Of a stretch of 36,574 nucleotides of DNA, positions 16,108 to 25,388 are shown in pieces. Source of the stretch: Treponema sp. (GTDB taxonomy: Bacteria > Spirochaetota > Spirochaetia > Treponematales > Breznakiellaceae); contig WRIB01000028.1 in NCBI GenBank assembly GCA_009782955.1, positions 1 to 36,574 of the forward strand, written 5' to 3'. The notes under the pieces were generated by a model. That model was not told where the DNA came from. It did not search any database and saw only the letters and a list, made by a program, of their open reading frames with translations. Both the position numbers and the translations under genes were made by a program. Position 1 is the stretch's first letter, and the number at the start of each line of letters is the position of its first letter.

Positions 16108-19100
16108 TTAAAGAGACCAGCGTCTAATCAAAGAAATCGACTGATTACTCACAAAATCGTTCAAATAGAGATTTTCCAGATGCAATGCCCCGACATTCCA
16201 ACGTACGTCAAACAGGGGTGATCTGAGGTCTAACCCTATATTCAGTTCCGGTCTCATCCCTCCGTATTCTCTCCGATATTGCTCATACCGGAAGGCCAGC
16301 ATAGCCTGGCCAAATAGCTGTGGACCGAAGTACTTACCCATAAAAACAGCTGTGTTATCCAAATAGTTACCCATAGTAGCCGGCTGTTCATCGGGTTCCC
16401 GGTTCCGGACCGTTTCAAAAACAGCGTTCTGGAGTATTTGTGTTCTTAGAGAGAACATATCAAGTCCCAAAATATTTCTTATGGTCTGCTCTATCGGACG
16501 AAAAACCACAGGCTGTAAAATAACTGTAGCGTCGGCGAATGACCTAAGCATTGGATTAAAGGTATTAAGGGGTGCAACAGTATTCATAGGAGGAGCTAGG
16601 CCCAAAATACTGTAAATTTCCAGCAGAGAAAGTGCTGGGATTGATTCATAACGGGGTGTGGTATTTTCCAGTTCGCTTAGTGGAACTTTATCCATGATCA
16701 TAAAGATGGTAACTGGACCATCATCATTATTGTCCCGAATTTCCCCCCTTGCACTGATTAAAGGATTCAGATATGGATCATTTCCGTGAAATTCAAGTAA
16801 TCCTTCACGAATATAGTAACTTCTTGAGATATGGAACAATTCCCCGCCACGGAGAGTAATATTGCCATCCATAGCAAATAAAGGTACACGGGTATCTGCC
16901 ATAATACGCACTCCTGTAACCGATTCGCCGTATGTACGCAGTATGGGAGTTCTGGCATTTGGCCAGAAAAATTCAACTCTTTTCCCGGTCTTGATAAGAA
17001 CATCAGCTGCGATATCAGACTCATCAGAACGTCTTGTTCCGAACATAGCGCTTTCTATTTCTTCTCTATTTAGCGTTATTTCAGTATCAGAAGCATCTAC
17101 CTGTCCGGTTATTGTAAAGATTTCTTCTTCTTCAGAAAGAAAATTGAGTGTACCCTTGGCATTTCCGTTTGCCAAAACACCGGAAATATTAAAATCAAAT
17201 GGAATTTCCCTGTCTACATCAACAGTAAGGTCTAAACTCATGAGCCAACGGTTAAAATTGATTGAAGCATGTACAATGCCATGACCATCCCCGCAGGGAG
17301 CATCAACAGGCCCAAAGTAAAAACCGCTGTCTGCCAGGGTAATAACCCCAGAGCCAGGACCTATTTCTACAGGTATATATTCAGGTACCAAAAGGGTTAT
17401 GCCAGCACCCCAGGCTGTTCCATCAAATTCCGGATCATAAATTGAACCAAACATACGTGTTTCTCCGGTGATTGTACCTCCTGTAAAGTAGACAATTTTG
17501 TTCATCGGTAGAATATCCCAAAGCCCTGCCAGGTCAATAAACACCTCAGAGGCAAAAGCATCTATTGTTGTTCCATCCAAAAATCCTGATATAAATCCCT
17601 GTGCAGGAGAAGGATTTGTCAATGAGATAAAAAATTCGCCGCTTCCGGCCCTGTTTTCCCTGAATTCAGCATTAAGCATATTTTGGGTCTCAGAACCGCC
17701 CGAAATACGGTAAACAGAATGGCCTTGATTTCCTGTCCTACCCGATTCATTTATTGGTGTGCGAGTAAAGATAAAACTAAACTGTTCAGCTGTTTCGAGA
17801 TCGTTGATATAGGCATAAGGGATATCAATTATTCCGGAAAGTGAATCAAAACTTCCAAGGTCAAACCAGGATTTCATGGGCTGGAAATTCATTCCCAAAG
17901 ATAAAAGCATTCCCAACTGATGATTTTTTACAATTCCAAAAATTTGGACTTCTGTTTCCAAAAGACCGGTATTTCTATCAATAGAAACATAAGGGATATT
18001 GCTTTGTATATCTCCAATGGAAAAATTGATCCGTGAAAGAATAAGTTTTTCCGGGTCAATCAGGGCAAAACCGGTTAATGAAAAATCACTTTCTCCAATT
18101 CTGCCAACAAGCGGCGACAGTGAAAGGTTTAGCAAATAATATCCTTCAAGCGATACTCCGCCGTTTAATTCTCCCGAAAACTGGAGATTGTTCGCAGTTG
18201 TTGCGATTCTTTCTCCCTTGAAGTTTGTAACATTCCCGTGAAATTCCAGGTTTCCCGACTCATAAAATAAATCCCCGGCAATTTTCTCTGTTTCATTCGG
18301 ATTGGTAAGAATAAATGAAGCATCAATAAATGAAAAGTTACTATTCCAGATTGCAACTGCTGAACCCGAAAGTGGACCTGCCCGATCAGTATAGTATATT
18401 CGATCCAAATTCATGCCGTTTTGATTAGCCTGCCCTTGTACAAACAATTCCGTTCCGCCCTGATTTCCCTGAATTTCAAAACGTCCCAGGCTAAGATTCC
18501 ATACAGAAGAATTGTGATAATCCAGCACTGCATCAAAACTCAGATACGATCTATTGTTACGGTAGGGTATGGGTATTACTCTGCCAAGTGCAGAGCATGA
18601 CCAACGGCCTTTTTCGTTAATAACTTCAGCAGAAAAACCCAGATTGCTCTTTAATGTAAAAATACTACCATTTCTGATTCCTCCTTCAAAATCATAGTTA
18701 TAATCAAGATAATTTAAATTACACAGGAAAACAACATTTTCCGTATTTGAAAAATCCGTACTAAAATCAAAAAACAACTGTTCCTTATTCCATTGCAGTA
18801 TACCATTGTTTAATTCCAGGTGATTTTCATTGCCTTTGACAGAAACCAGGATATTGGTATCCATCCCGTAAGCGGCCAGAAAATGCCTGGTTTCATAGTT
18901 AATGCCTTTAAAATCCGTTCTAAAGCCAATTTCTGCAGTTACGGAAGTTTTTTGCAAAACCCCAATAACTGAAGTATCTATTTTATAAAAAGGGCGAATT
19001 AAATTGTAAAGATCGTCAGCAAAGAAATTATTTACCCTTACTATTCCTTCCAAATTACCAGGTTTTTCGGAATAAAAACCCCGGCATTCAAAAAATGTCC

Positions 19101-20505
19101 TTGTAAAACCTTCTTTTTCCCGGTAACGGTCAAACCCTAAAAAATATTCCCCGCCGCCGGGTTTACTTGTAATTTCTCCACTAAAAGATGCAAGAATAGT
19201 CCCTCCAAGAGCCAAATAGGAAGAATTTAAAGTTTGCCCAAGATCTGTACTTATTAAGGACAATGAACCGTTAACACTGGTATCGCCGGTAAGGCTGAAG
19301 TCAGAAAAAACCAGCGTCCCGTTAAAAAATAAAGGAGAAAACCGGACATTTCCTGCATAACGGACAAAACCACTGTATGCATTAATAAAAAATTGCGAAA
19401 AATTGAGCTGTTTACCATTCCCGTTGCCTTCAAAAATAAAACTCCGGACAGGGCTTTCCCTAACATTATTCGGAATATCACCGGAAAGCATAAAATTGTA
19501 GGAATTATTGCTTTCAGAATCATCGTATTCTCCACTGTTTCCTGTTATAGTAAAATCAGCATTTCCGGAAAGACTTAATGAGAGAACAGGATCAAACATT
19601 TCCAGCGGTCCTCTGAAGTGAATTATCCTGGAAGGTACAAAATGGTTTGCCTGGAAAGAACCGGAAAATTCACCGTTTTCATGGAGATATACAGCAGAAA
19701 GTTCCAGGGGAAGACCGTCCTCTTCCCGTTCAAAGACAATCCTATCTTCAAAAAAAGAAAGGATAAAACCAATTCTTTCTACAGTAAAACCTTTGCTTTC
19801 GATTGAGTCTATACTGATAACAATACTTCCCCGGTTAAGTTCTTCCGAGAACGAACCATTAATTTTCCCTTCCATGGTTACGGCTTCGTCGTTTAAAATA
19901 TCTTTATGCCACACACCATTTAAACTAATCTGACCATTACGAATCTCCCCATTAATGAAAACGCCAACCGCAGAAAAAACAGTATTTCCATTGACAAATG
20001 AAATTTTCCCTTCTCGAACATCAAAAAGGCATTCAGACGGCAAAGTAAGTTTCTTGGTACTGTCAGAAGATTGTCTGTGTTTTTCCATTTCAGAGGAATA
20101 TCTGCTTAAAATCTCTTGTATATCTCTGTCCCTTTTGGTATCAAAAGAAAATTCAGGTCTGTCTAAAATCAGGTTGTGTACTGCTCCTATACCTTTTCCC
20201 CGGATAAGATCCCATAGTGAATATTCAATGTAAAGATGACCGGCAGCTATAAGAGGATTAATTGAATCCCCAACAGTTAATTCCCTGACTTCTATTCTAC
20301 TGATTATTGAAGGTGACAGCGAACCATAGCGTATGGGACGCCCCAGGAATTCTTCTGCCTGTTTAATTATTCCTTCACGAACAGCAATAATATTTTTATT
20401 TATCAGCATCATGACAGGCCGAAAAGCCAGGGCAGTGGTTCCTACCAGAGTCAAGAAAATAAACAATTCTGCAAGCATGAGACGCCTGGTACGAACGATA
20501 ACCAC
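16108..20505 (-). CDS. tamB: Translocation and assembly module protein TamB (DUF490)
   Basis: At 1465 residues it has an N-terminal membrane anchor (about 10-35, LAELFIFLTLVGTTALAF), a long run of beta-rich AsmA-like repeats and a C-terminal TamB/DUF490 domain from about residue 1150, with segments such as GNITLRGGELFHISRSYYI and the ending LYLNDFVSNQSISLIRRWSL. TamB proteins bridge inner and outer membranes as a hydrophobic groove and are linked to outer-membrane protein assembly and phospholipid transport. No separate TamA is nearby; in spirochaetes and others BamA is thought to be the partner, and adjacency here fits. The start is GTG with AGGGA five bases upstream (20511-20515). Confidence 0.93.
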   Translation of the reverse strand: MVIVRTRRLMLAELFIFLTLVGTTALAFRPVMMLINKNIIAVREGIIKQAEEFLGRPIRYGSLSPSIISRIEVRELTVGDSINPLIAAGHLYIEYSLWDLIRGKGIGAVHNLILDRPEFSFDTKRDRDIQEILSRYSSEMEKHRQSSDSTKKLTLPSECLFDVREGKISFVNGNTVFSAVGVFINGEIRNGQISLNGVWHKDILNDEAVTMEGKINGSFSEELNRGSIVISIDSIESKGFTVERIGFILSFFEDRIVFEREEDGLPLELSAVYLHENGEFSGSFQANHFVPSRIIHFRGPLEMFDPVLSLSLSGNADFTITGNSGEYDDSESNNSYNFMLSGDIPNNVRESPVRSFIFEGNGNGKQLNFSQFFINAYSGFVRYAGNVRFSPLFFNGTLVFSDFSLTGDTSVNGSLSLISTDLGQTLNSSYLALGGTILASFSGEITSKPGGGEYFLGFDRYREKEGFTRTFFECRGFYSEKPGNLEGIVRVNNFFADDLYNLIRPFYKIDTSVIGVLQKTSVTAEIGFRTDFKGINYETRHFLAAYGMDTNILVSVKGNENHLELNNGILQWNKEQLFFDFSTDFSNTENVVFLCNLNYLDYNYDFEGGIRNGSIFTLKSNLGFSAEVINEKGRWSCSALGRVIPIPYRNNRSYLSFDAVLDYHNSSVWNLSLGRFEIQGNQGGTELFVQGQANQNGMNLDRIYYTDRAGPLSGSAVAIWNSNFSFIDASFILTNPNETEKIAGDLFYESGNLEFHGNVTNFKGERIATTANNLQFSGELNGGVSLEGYYLLNLSLSPLVGRIGESDFSLTGFALIDPEKLILSRINFSIGDIQSNIPYVSIDRNTGLLETEVQIFGIVKNHQLGMLLSLGMNFQPMKSWFDLGSFDSLSGIIDIPYAYINDLETAEQFSFIFTRTPINESGRTGNQGHSVYRISGGSETQNMLNAEFRENRAGSGEFFISLTNPSPAQGFISGFLDGTTIDAFASEVFIDLAGLWDILPMNKIVYFTGGTITGETRMFGSIYDPEFDGTAWGAGITLLVPEYIPVEIGPGSGVITLADSGFYFGPVDAPCGDGHGIVHASINFNRWLMSLDLTVDVDREIPFDFNISGVLANGNAKGTLNFLSEEEEIFTITGQVDASDTEITLNREEIESAMFGTRRSDESDIAADVLIKTGKRVEFFWPNARTPILRTYGESVTGVRIMADTRVPLFAMDGNITLRGGELFHISRSYYIREGLLEFHGNDPYLNPLISARGEIRDNNDDGPVTIFMIMDKVPLSELENTTPRYESIPALSLLEIYSILGLAPPMNTVAPLNTFNPMLRSFADATVILQPVVFRPIEQTIRNILGLDMFSLRTQILQNAVFETVRNREPDEQPATMGNYLDNTAVFMGKYFGPQLFGQAMLAFRYEQYRREYGGMRPELNIGLDLRSPLFDVRWNVGALHLENLYLNDFVSNQSISLIRRWSL

Positions 20506-20577
20506 TTATTTCCCTAATTAAAACAATAACTGAGTCTTTTTCAAAACTAACAGAGTTTTAAAAAAAGCTCAACTTTT

Positions 20578-20593
20578 TGGATAGTACTATCCA
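20578..20593. promoter_or_regulatory. 16-base perfect palindrome, candidate operator
   Basis: TGGATAGTACTATCCA is identical to its reverse complement and lies between the divergent tamB and tmk genes, 50 bases before the tmk -35 box and 70 bases before the tamB start. This is the size and symmetry expected of a site for a dimeric repressor. Confidence 0.5.
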
Positions 20594-20642
20594 TTATCTA
20601 TATCGGTAAAAACGTGCTATTTCTTCCATAATGTAGCAGCTA

Positions 20643-20671
20643 TTTACAAATATCGGAGTACAAAATATACT
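20643..20671 (+). promoter_or_regulatory. tmk promoter
   Basis: TTTACA (20643-20648), an exact 17-base spacer and TATACT (20666-20671) make a near-consensus sigma-70 promoter. Transcription would start near 20678, leaving a leader of about 37 bases before the tmk ATG. Confidence 0.65.
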
Positions 20672-20714
20672 TTACAAAGGTATACCAGTAACTTTACGGA
20701 GATGCGGTACGGGC

Positions 20715-21392
20715 ATGATTTTAAAAAACTTTGCAGTTATAGAAGGATGCGATGGAAGCGGTACCACTACACAGGTAAAACTGCTGGAAGACAACCTAAA
20801 TTCAAAGGAAAACCCAAAAACTACAGATTTACATGCAGCAGAACCAAAAGCGGCATACGGTTTAACTTCATATTTTGTAACCTATGAACCCACTCAAGGG
20901 CCGGTAGGGCTTCTAATCCGGCGCATCCTAAAAGGCGAAATAACTGTAGAAAGAGAAACCCTGGCCAGGCTTTTTGCAGCAGACAGGGCTGAACATCTCT
21001 ATGCTTCAGACGGTATAGTTAAGCGTTGTAAACGAGGTGAATTTGTTGTTTCCGACCGCTATACACCTTCGTCTCTGGTATACCAGGGCTTGGAATGCGG
21101 CAGAGAATTGCCGGAAATCCTCAACTCAGACTTTCCCCATCCGGAGCTCCTAATTTATCTTGATCTGGACAGCGAAACCGCCATTGGGCGCATAGGGAAA
21201 CGGGAAGAACAACGGGAAATATATGACCATTTGGAATTCCAGGCCCGTGTCCGTTCTGCCTATCTGGAACTTCTTCCTTTCTTTGAAGAAGCGGGAGTCA
21301 GAGTTTGCAAGGTTGACGGAACAAAAGAACCATCCGAATTGGCTGATGAAATCTGGAGTGAAGTGGGTAAAATGTCGATAATGAAAAAGTAA
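20715..21392 (+). CDS. tmk: Thymidylate kinase with altered P-loop
   Basis: The fold and most motifs are those of dTMP kinase: P-loop EGCDGSGTTTQ (10-20), TYEPTQGPVGLLIRR for the dTMP-binding EP segment, ARLFAADRAEHLY, the DRY motif in VVSDRYTPSSLVYQG, and a lid with REEQREIYDHLEFQ. It should convert dTMP to dTDP for DNA synthesis. The oddity is residue 17: Thr replaces the P-loop lysine (GSGTTT instead of GxGKST). The codon is ACC, two changes from a lysine codon. There is also an insertion of about 20 residues after the P-loop helix. The ATG at 20715 has only a weak upstream GGG; a second ATG at 20702 is in another frame. The next gene overlaps by one base. Confidence 0.88.
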   Translation: MILKNFAVIEGCDGSGTTTQVKLLEDNLNSKENPKTTDLHAAEPKAAYGLTSYFVTYEPTQGPVGLLIRRILKGEITVERETLARLFAADRAEHLYASDGIVKRCKRGEFVVSDRYTPSSLVYQGLECGRELPEILNSDFPHPELLIYLDLDSETAIGRIGKREEQREIYDHLEFQARVRSAYLELLPFFEEAGVRVCKVDGTKEPSELADEIWSEVGKMSIMKK

Positions 21393-22018
21393 TGCCCAAA
21401 AACATCTTTGTTATTGTGTTGTTACTCGTTGCGGCAGTTAATCTGTTTATCCCCCAAGAAGCCGGTGCCTACCTGATTATGTACAAAGAACAGTACTACA
21501 AACTGTACCATGTACATCATCAGCAATACCCCGATGACACCATGGAAAACATATTCTGGCTTGAAATGGCCCTAAAAGCCAATTTTAGCAATCCTCTCTA
21601 CGCCCTGGCCCGGATTGAAACGGAGGTACAGTACGAAAAGTACTGTTATCTATTTATGATGCATATTAATTTAAAAATGATTGAACAGTACCTGTATTTG
21701 GCCAACAAATTCAATAAACGGCATGCCTATTTTTACAATGCTCCCTGGAAAGAGGAAAACCTGAAAAGCCTTGAAATTGCAGAAAAATATTTTGAAATAG
21801 CCCGTTACTACTGGAAAGAAGCGGTATCCTGGGCGGAAAAAGTCCGGGAAAAACGGTTCCGTTTTATGCGGCTTGGCAATGTACAATTCTGGGAAGATGA
21901 AGCATACCGGATTATCGAGACAGGTACATTGAATTACGGTAAAACTATCGATCGTGAATTGGCTATGCTTTACAGGGTTCGTGAACAGTTCCAGGCAATG
22001 GAAGGGCCGGCGGATTAA
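21392..22018 (+). CDS. Secreted hypothetical protein, helical, Tyr-rich
   Basis: The start codon overlaps the tmk stop (TAATG), so the two genes are coupled. A signal peptide (FVIVLLLVAAVNLFIPQEAGA) lacks a lipobox cysteine, so the product is probably periplasmic or surface released. The mature part, about 180 residues, is helical and unusually rich in Tyr, Trp, Phe and Lys/Arg, including EQYYKLYHVHHQQYP near the front and YFEIARYYWKEAVSWAEKVR in the middle. I recognise no domain; the helix pattern is loosely TPR-like. It ends convergently with ligA, overlapping by four bases. Function unknown. Confidence 0.78.
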   Translation: MPKNIFVIVLLLVAAVNLFIPQEAGAYLIMYKEQYYKLYHVHHQQYPDDTMENIFWLEMALKANFSNPLYALARIETEVQYEKYCYLFMMHINLKMIEQYLYLANKFNKRHAYFYNAPWKEENLKSLEIAEKYFEIARYYWKEAVSWAEKVREKRFRFMRLGNVQFWEDEAYRIIETGTLNYGKTIDRELAMLYRVREQFQAMEGPAD

Positions 22019-23967
22019 AACAATTCCCCCTGTTGCGGTTTTTCGGGTTTTACGGAATCTTTCAGCAAGTCAAGTAATGTCTTTTCATTAATGATTGATA
22101 CTCCCATTTCACTTGCTTTTTTATTTTTAGCCGACCCCGATTCTGTATCGTTGGTTACAAGGTAAGAAAGACCCTTTATCACGGATGATTTGACAGAGCC
22201 GCCCAGGGCTTTTACCATTTCTTCCGCAGCGCTTCGTTTTATGGTTTTTAATTCTCCTGTAAAACAAAACGAAACACCCTGCAATGGCTGTTCTTCTTCG
22301 TTCCTGGGTTCAGCAATGCTGACAATTCCTGCATCAAGAATATTACTAATCTCGGCTGCAAATTCCGCAATACCGCTGACTATTGTTTTTGCGGTAATTT
22401 CTCCAATACCCCAGATTTTTGACAACTCCTGTTCTTCGGCGGCATTAAGCTTGTCCAGGGTATTGTACCCGGCAGATACCACCCTTTCCATAATTAGCTC
22501 CCCTACCCCTTCAAGATCAAGTCCCGCCATAAAGACCTGCAACGGCAATTTCCGTTTTGTCCTGATATGACGAATTACTTTGGCAGCTGAGGCTTCGCCC
22601 ATACGTTCATATCCGGAAAGTTCTTCGGCAGTCAATGTATAGAGATCGGAAATGTTCCTGACCCTGTTCGAATCAAACAACTGCAGTAACAACTTTTCTC
22701 CAAGTTCGCGGATGTCAAGGACGGAGATCCACTTTTCCAGCCTGTGATGAAGTCTCTTGGGACAATCTGCGTTGGGGCAAAAAAGTCTGGTTCCTTCGTC
22801 CTGAAGCGCCGTACCGCAGCTCCGGCAGACAACGGGAAATTCAATTTTGCTGAGCTTTCCTGTCTCCAGCGCTTCGGGAGGTGCAAGCCCTTCTATTTTT
22901 GGGATGATCTCTCCGCGTTTTACAACGGAAACAGCAGAACCAATCTGCAACCCCATTGCCCGAATCATATCCGGGTTATTGAGGTTTGCACGCTGAACCG
23001 TTGTCCCGGCAAGCCTGACCGGATCGACTATTCCAATGGGTGTATAAGTAGCGCCGGATTCACTCCATTCAACTTCCCTGAGTATGCTAAAAGCTGTCAT
23101 CAGTTCAAATTTAAAGGCAATCTGCCGTTCAGGACGGGCACGGCGAAGGTCTGCCGGGTCGGTGGTCTTATCTTTAACCACAAGGCCGTCTATATCAAAG
23201 GGAAGCTTTTCCCTTTGTGCAGCTACCTCTTCCCTATAGGCAATTATAGACGATACATCAGGAAATTCTTTGGATTCTGTAACCTTAAAACCGTTGTTTT
23301 TTAACCAGCAGAGCTTTTCACTTTCATTATCAAAAAAACTATCGTCATCAATTGCAGAAACATCATAGGTGATCAGCGTAAGGTTTTCGCAGCCTTTTCC
23401 GTCTTTGCGGCGCATCAAACCGTTGGCTGCATTCCTGCAATTTGCCATATCCGGATATTTTTTCTGCCAAACATCATGGGTCATTATCACTTCACCACGA
23501 ACACCACCCGAAAAAGATTTTTTTAAAACGGCAACAACCCCCTGCATCAGCCGGGCATTGGCGGAAATTTCATCTCCAATGGTTCCGTTTCCGCGGGTAA
23601 CCGCTTTTGCAAGTGTACCTTTTTCGTACTGAAGCTCCAGACTTACACCGTCCAGTTTATACTGAACCAAAAATCCGCCGAAATCAGCGTTCTTACGGAG
23701 TTTTTCTGCCCAGACGCCGAATTCTTCCGGATTTGCTGCTTTTTCCTGGCTGCCCATAGGAATAAGGTGTTTGACTTTGGGAAAACCATCGGTACTGTCC
23801 GTTCCTACTTTTGTAAAGACAGGGTTCTTTGGATCAAGAGATTTTAATTCATCCCAAAGAAGATCAAACTCAACATCTGAAATTTCAGCTTCGCCGTTAT
23901 AGTAAGAGCGCTGATACTTAATAATAAGTTTTTCCAGAGCTTTAATACGTTCGGCGCTTTGTCCCAT
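22015..23967 (-). CDS. ligA: NAD-dependent DNA ligase LigA
   Basis: The domains run in the standard order over 650 residues: Ia NAD-binding helices (YQRSYYNGEAEISDVEFD), adenylation domain with the nucleophilic lysine in YKLDG (K104), OB fold, a four-cysteine zinc finger (CRSCG ... CPNADCP), helix-hairpin-helix repeats (GLDLEGVGELIMERV, LSKIWGIGEITAKTIVSG) and a C-terminal BRCT domain (about 565-640). It seals nicks during replication and repair using NAD. It is a complete copy. AGGAG lies eleven bases upstream of the ATG. The 3' end overlaps the convergent secreted-protein gene by four bases, with no terminator between them. Confidence 0.96.
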   Translation of the reverse strand: MGQSAERIKALEKLIIKYQRSYYNGEAEISDVEFDLLWDELKSLDPKNPVFTKVGTDSTDGFPKVKHLIPMGSQEKAANPEEFGVWAEKLRKNADFGGFLVQYKLDGVSLELQYEKGTLAKAVTRGNGTIGDEISANARLMQGVVAVLKKSFSGGVRGEVIMTHDVWQKKYPDMANCRNAANGLMRRKDGKGCENLTLITYDVSAIDDDSFFDNESEKLCWLKNNGFKVTESKEFPDVSSIIAYREEVAAQREKLPFDIDGLVVKDKTTDPADLRRARPERQIAFKFELMTAFSILREVEWSESGATYTPIGIVDPVRLAGTTVQRANLNNPDMIRAMGLQIGSAVSVVKRGEIIPKIEGLAPPEALETGKLSKIEFPVVCRSCGTALQDEGTRLFCPNADCPKRLHHRLEKWISVLDIRELGEKLLLQLFDSNRVRNISDLYTLTAEELSGYERMGEASAAKVIRHIRTKRKLPLQVFMAGLDLEGVGELIMERVVSAGYNTLDKLNAAEEQELSKIWGIGEITAKTIVSGIAEFAAEISNILDAGIVSIAEPRNEEEQPLQGVSFCFTGELKTIKRSAAEEMVKALGGSVKSSVIKGLSYLVTNDTESGSAKNKKASEMGVSIINEKTLLDLLKDSVKPEKPQQGELF

Positions 23968-24016
23968 AACAATTGACTCTCCTGAACATTATTTATTACT
24001 ATCCGGTATTTAGCGT

Positions 24017-24688
24017 TTATTGTTTAACCAGATAAATTTCCTTTATTGAGTGATTTTTATCAAGTCCTTTTTTTTCGAATTTAGTCATGGGCCGCCAGGA
24101 AATACCATCTGCAAAAGATAATCCATTGGGATTGGATAGTTCCGGTATTACAGAAAACACTGCCAGCGCTTCATCTGCATAGTTTTCCCAGTCGCTTACC
24201 ATGTAAATATACCCCCCCGGAATAAGCCGTGAAACAAGGAGTTTTGCAAAAGGGTTTTGAACAAGACGCCGTTTATGGTGGCGTTTTTTAGGCCATGGAT
24301 CGGGGAAAAAAATATGAAAAGCCGACACGGAAAACGGTTTTATCATCTTTTCGATTACTGCAACCGCATCATATTCAACAATCCGGACATTGGTAAGAGA
24401 ACGCTGTTCAATTTCCCAGAGGAGCTTTCCTACCCCTGCTCTGAAAACCTCAATCCCCAAATAATTATTACCTGCATTGGCTTCTGCAATATCCGCAGTT
24501 GCCTTACCCATTCCAAAGCCTATCTCCACCGTTAATGGATTATTGTTGGTAAAATACCGGGAGAAATCAATACTTTCATTTGAAAAAGGAATGATATATT
24601 TTCCGCCTGCCTTGTAGGACTTTTCCTGAGCCCGGCTCATCCTGCCTGAACGAAGAACAAAACTTTTTATATTCCCGGTATTTGTCAT
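24017..24688 (-). CDS. trmB: tRNA (guanine-N7)-methyltransferase
   Basis: The SAM-binding motif VEIGFGMGKATADIAEAN and the TrmB signature FFPDPWPKKRHHKRRLVQ are both present, and the length (223 residues) is normal. TrmB methylates N7 of G46 in the variable loop of many tRNAs. The first 40 residues carry the usual basic start (LRSGRMSRAQEKSY). It lies 49 bases upstream of ligA and 23 bases after the lipoprotein gene, so it is probably in the same minus-strand transcript. No strong ribosome binding site is visible at the ATG. Confidence 0.95.
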   Translation of the reverse strand: MTNTGNIKSFVLRSGRMSRAQEKSYKAGGKYIIPFSNESIDFSRYFTNNNPLTVEIGFGMGKATADIAEANAGNNYLGIEVFRAGVGKLLWEIEQRSLTNVRIVEYDAVAVIEKMIKPFSVSAFHIFFPDPWPKKRHHKRRLVQNPFAKLLVSRLIPGGYIYMVSDWENYADEALAVFSVIPELSNPNGLSFADGISWRPMTKFEKKGLDKNHSIKEIYLVKQ

Positions 24689-24711
24689 TTGTCTTTTGTA
24701 AGCTGAACGGA

Positions 24712-25380
24712 TTAATCACGCAACGGAACAATGTCGGTAAATGCAGAAACAGAACGGGCAGGATCTCTTGACCAAAGAGCAACTGATTCAGCCTGTGAAG
24801 GAAGTCCCAGGGCCGAAAGGTTTCCTTCCGGCGAAGAAGGAATTACGGTAACAAGATAATTTCCTGCATTGTCATAAGCAAGCAGGTTCTGTTCAGGAAA
24901 CCCGGAATCTATGCGGTACCAATCTCCGGTAATGGTAAGATTGGGAAAAGGCCGTTCCCGTCCCGGCGGAGCGTCAAAGCTAAACAGTTTTTCAGTGCGG
25001 TTTCCTCCCTTATCTGTCAGTACCGCTCTGAATTGCCCCCGCGGAAGTTCCGATGAATCTTCCATGGCAATAGCCCTGCTTCCTATCCAGGTGTCATTGC
25101 CCACAGTTTCCTTGGTCCAGTCTTTTCTGGTTAAATGCCACGAAAGGCCTTCCCAATCATGATACAACCACAAATCTTCCAGATCTTCTATTCCGTCATT
25201 ATCATGAGGCAGAATAAAAAAGGTAAATCTTTCTACCGGCCTTCCGCCGTTTTCATAATAAACCAGTTCCAGAAAACCATAATTAATTTCCGGTTCAGAC
25301 TGGGAACAGGAAAAGAAGCAAAGGATAAAAAAAAGAATAATTAAACAAAAACTGAAATTCTTCAACTTCATTAATTGCAT
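24712..25380 (-). CDS. Putative lipoprotein of unknown function
   Basis: The leader LIILFFILCFFSC ends in a lipobox-like cysteine, so this should be a membrane-anchored lipoprotein of about 200 mature residues. The mature region contains a stretch reading FTFFILPHDNDGIEDLEDLW and an extracellular-type beta region with LPRGQFRAVLTDKGGNRTEK, suggesting an immunoglobulin-like fold, but I cannot name a family. A second in-frame ATG three codons on is an equally good start. It is the third member of a tight group with the 391-residue protein (8 bases upstream) and the second lipoprotein. Confidence 0.72.
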   Translation of the reverse strand: MQLMKLKNFSFCLIILFFILCFFSCSQSEPEINYGFLELVYYENGGRPVERFTFFILPHDNDGIEDLEDLWLYHDWEGLSWHLTRKDWTKETVGNDTWIGSRAIAMEDSSELPRGQFRAVLTDKGGNRTEKLFSFDAPPGRERPFPNLTITGDWYRIDSGFPEQNLLAYDNAGNYLVTVIPSSPEGNLSALGLPSQAESVALWSRDPARSVSAFTDIVPLRD

Positions 25381-25388
25381 ATTCTTGC

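Larger units (their letters stand above)
20506..20714. other. Divergent tamB-tmk intergenic region
   Basis: This 209-base gap is the largest in the window. It holds, from left to right, two AT-rich inverted repeats (aaaact/agtttt at 20543-20559 and aaaaag/cttttt at 20562-20578), a 16-base perfect palindrome at 20578-20593 and a strong tmk promoter at 20643-20671. A possible tamB promoter on the minus strand (TTGAAA, 17 bases, TTAATT) is weak. I see no small gene in it. Confidence 0.6.

Noticed and set aside
16767..17284. Frames on both strands inside tamB
   Set aside because: They are shadows of a continuous, family-typical TamB reading frame; no ribosome binding sites or domains.
20679..20686. 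GGTATACC palindrome near the tmk start
   Set aside because: Eight-base palindromes are common by chance, and it lies just past the -10 box without a partner site.
20702..20887. A short plus-strand gene starting at ATG 20702, close to a GGAG
   Set aside because: It overlaps tmk in another frame, the GGAG is only one base from the ATG, and the product is an unstructured basic peptide.
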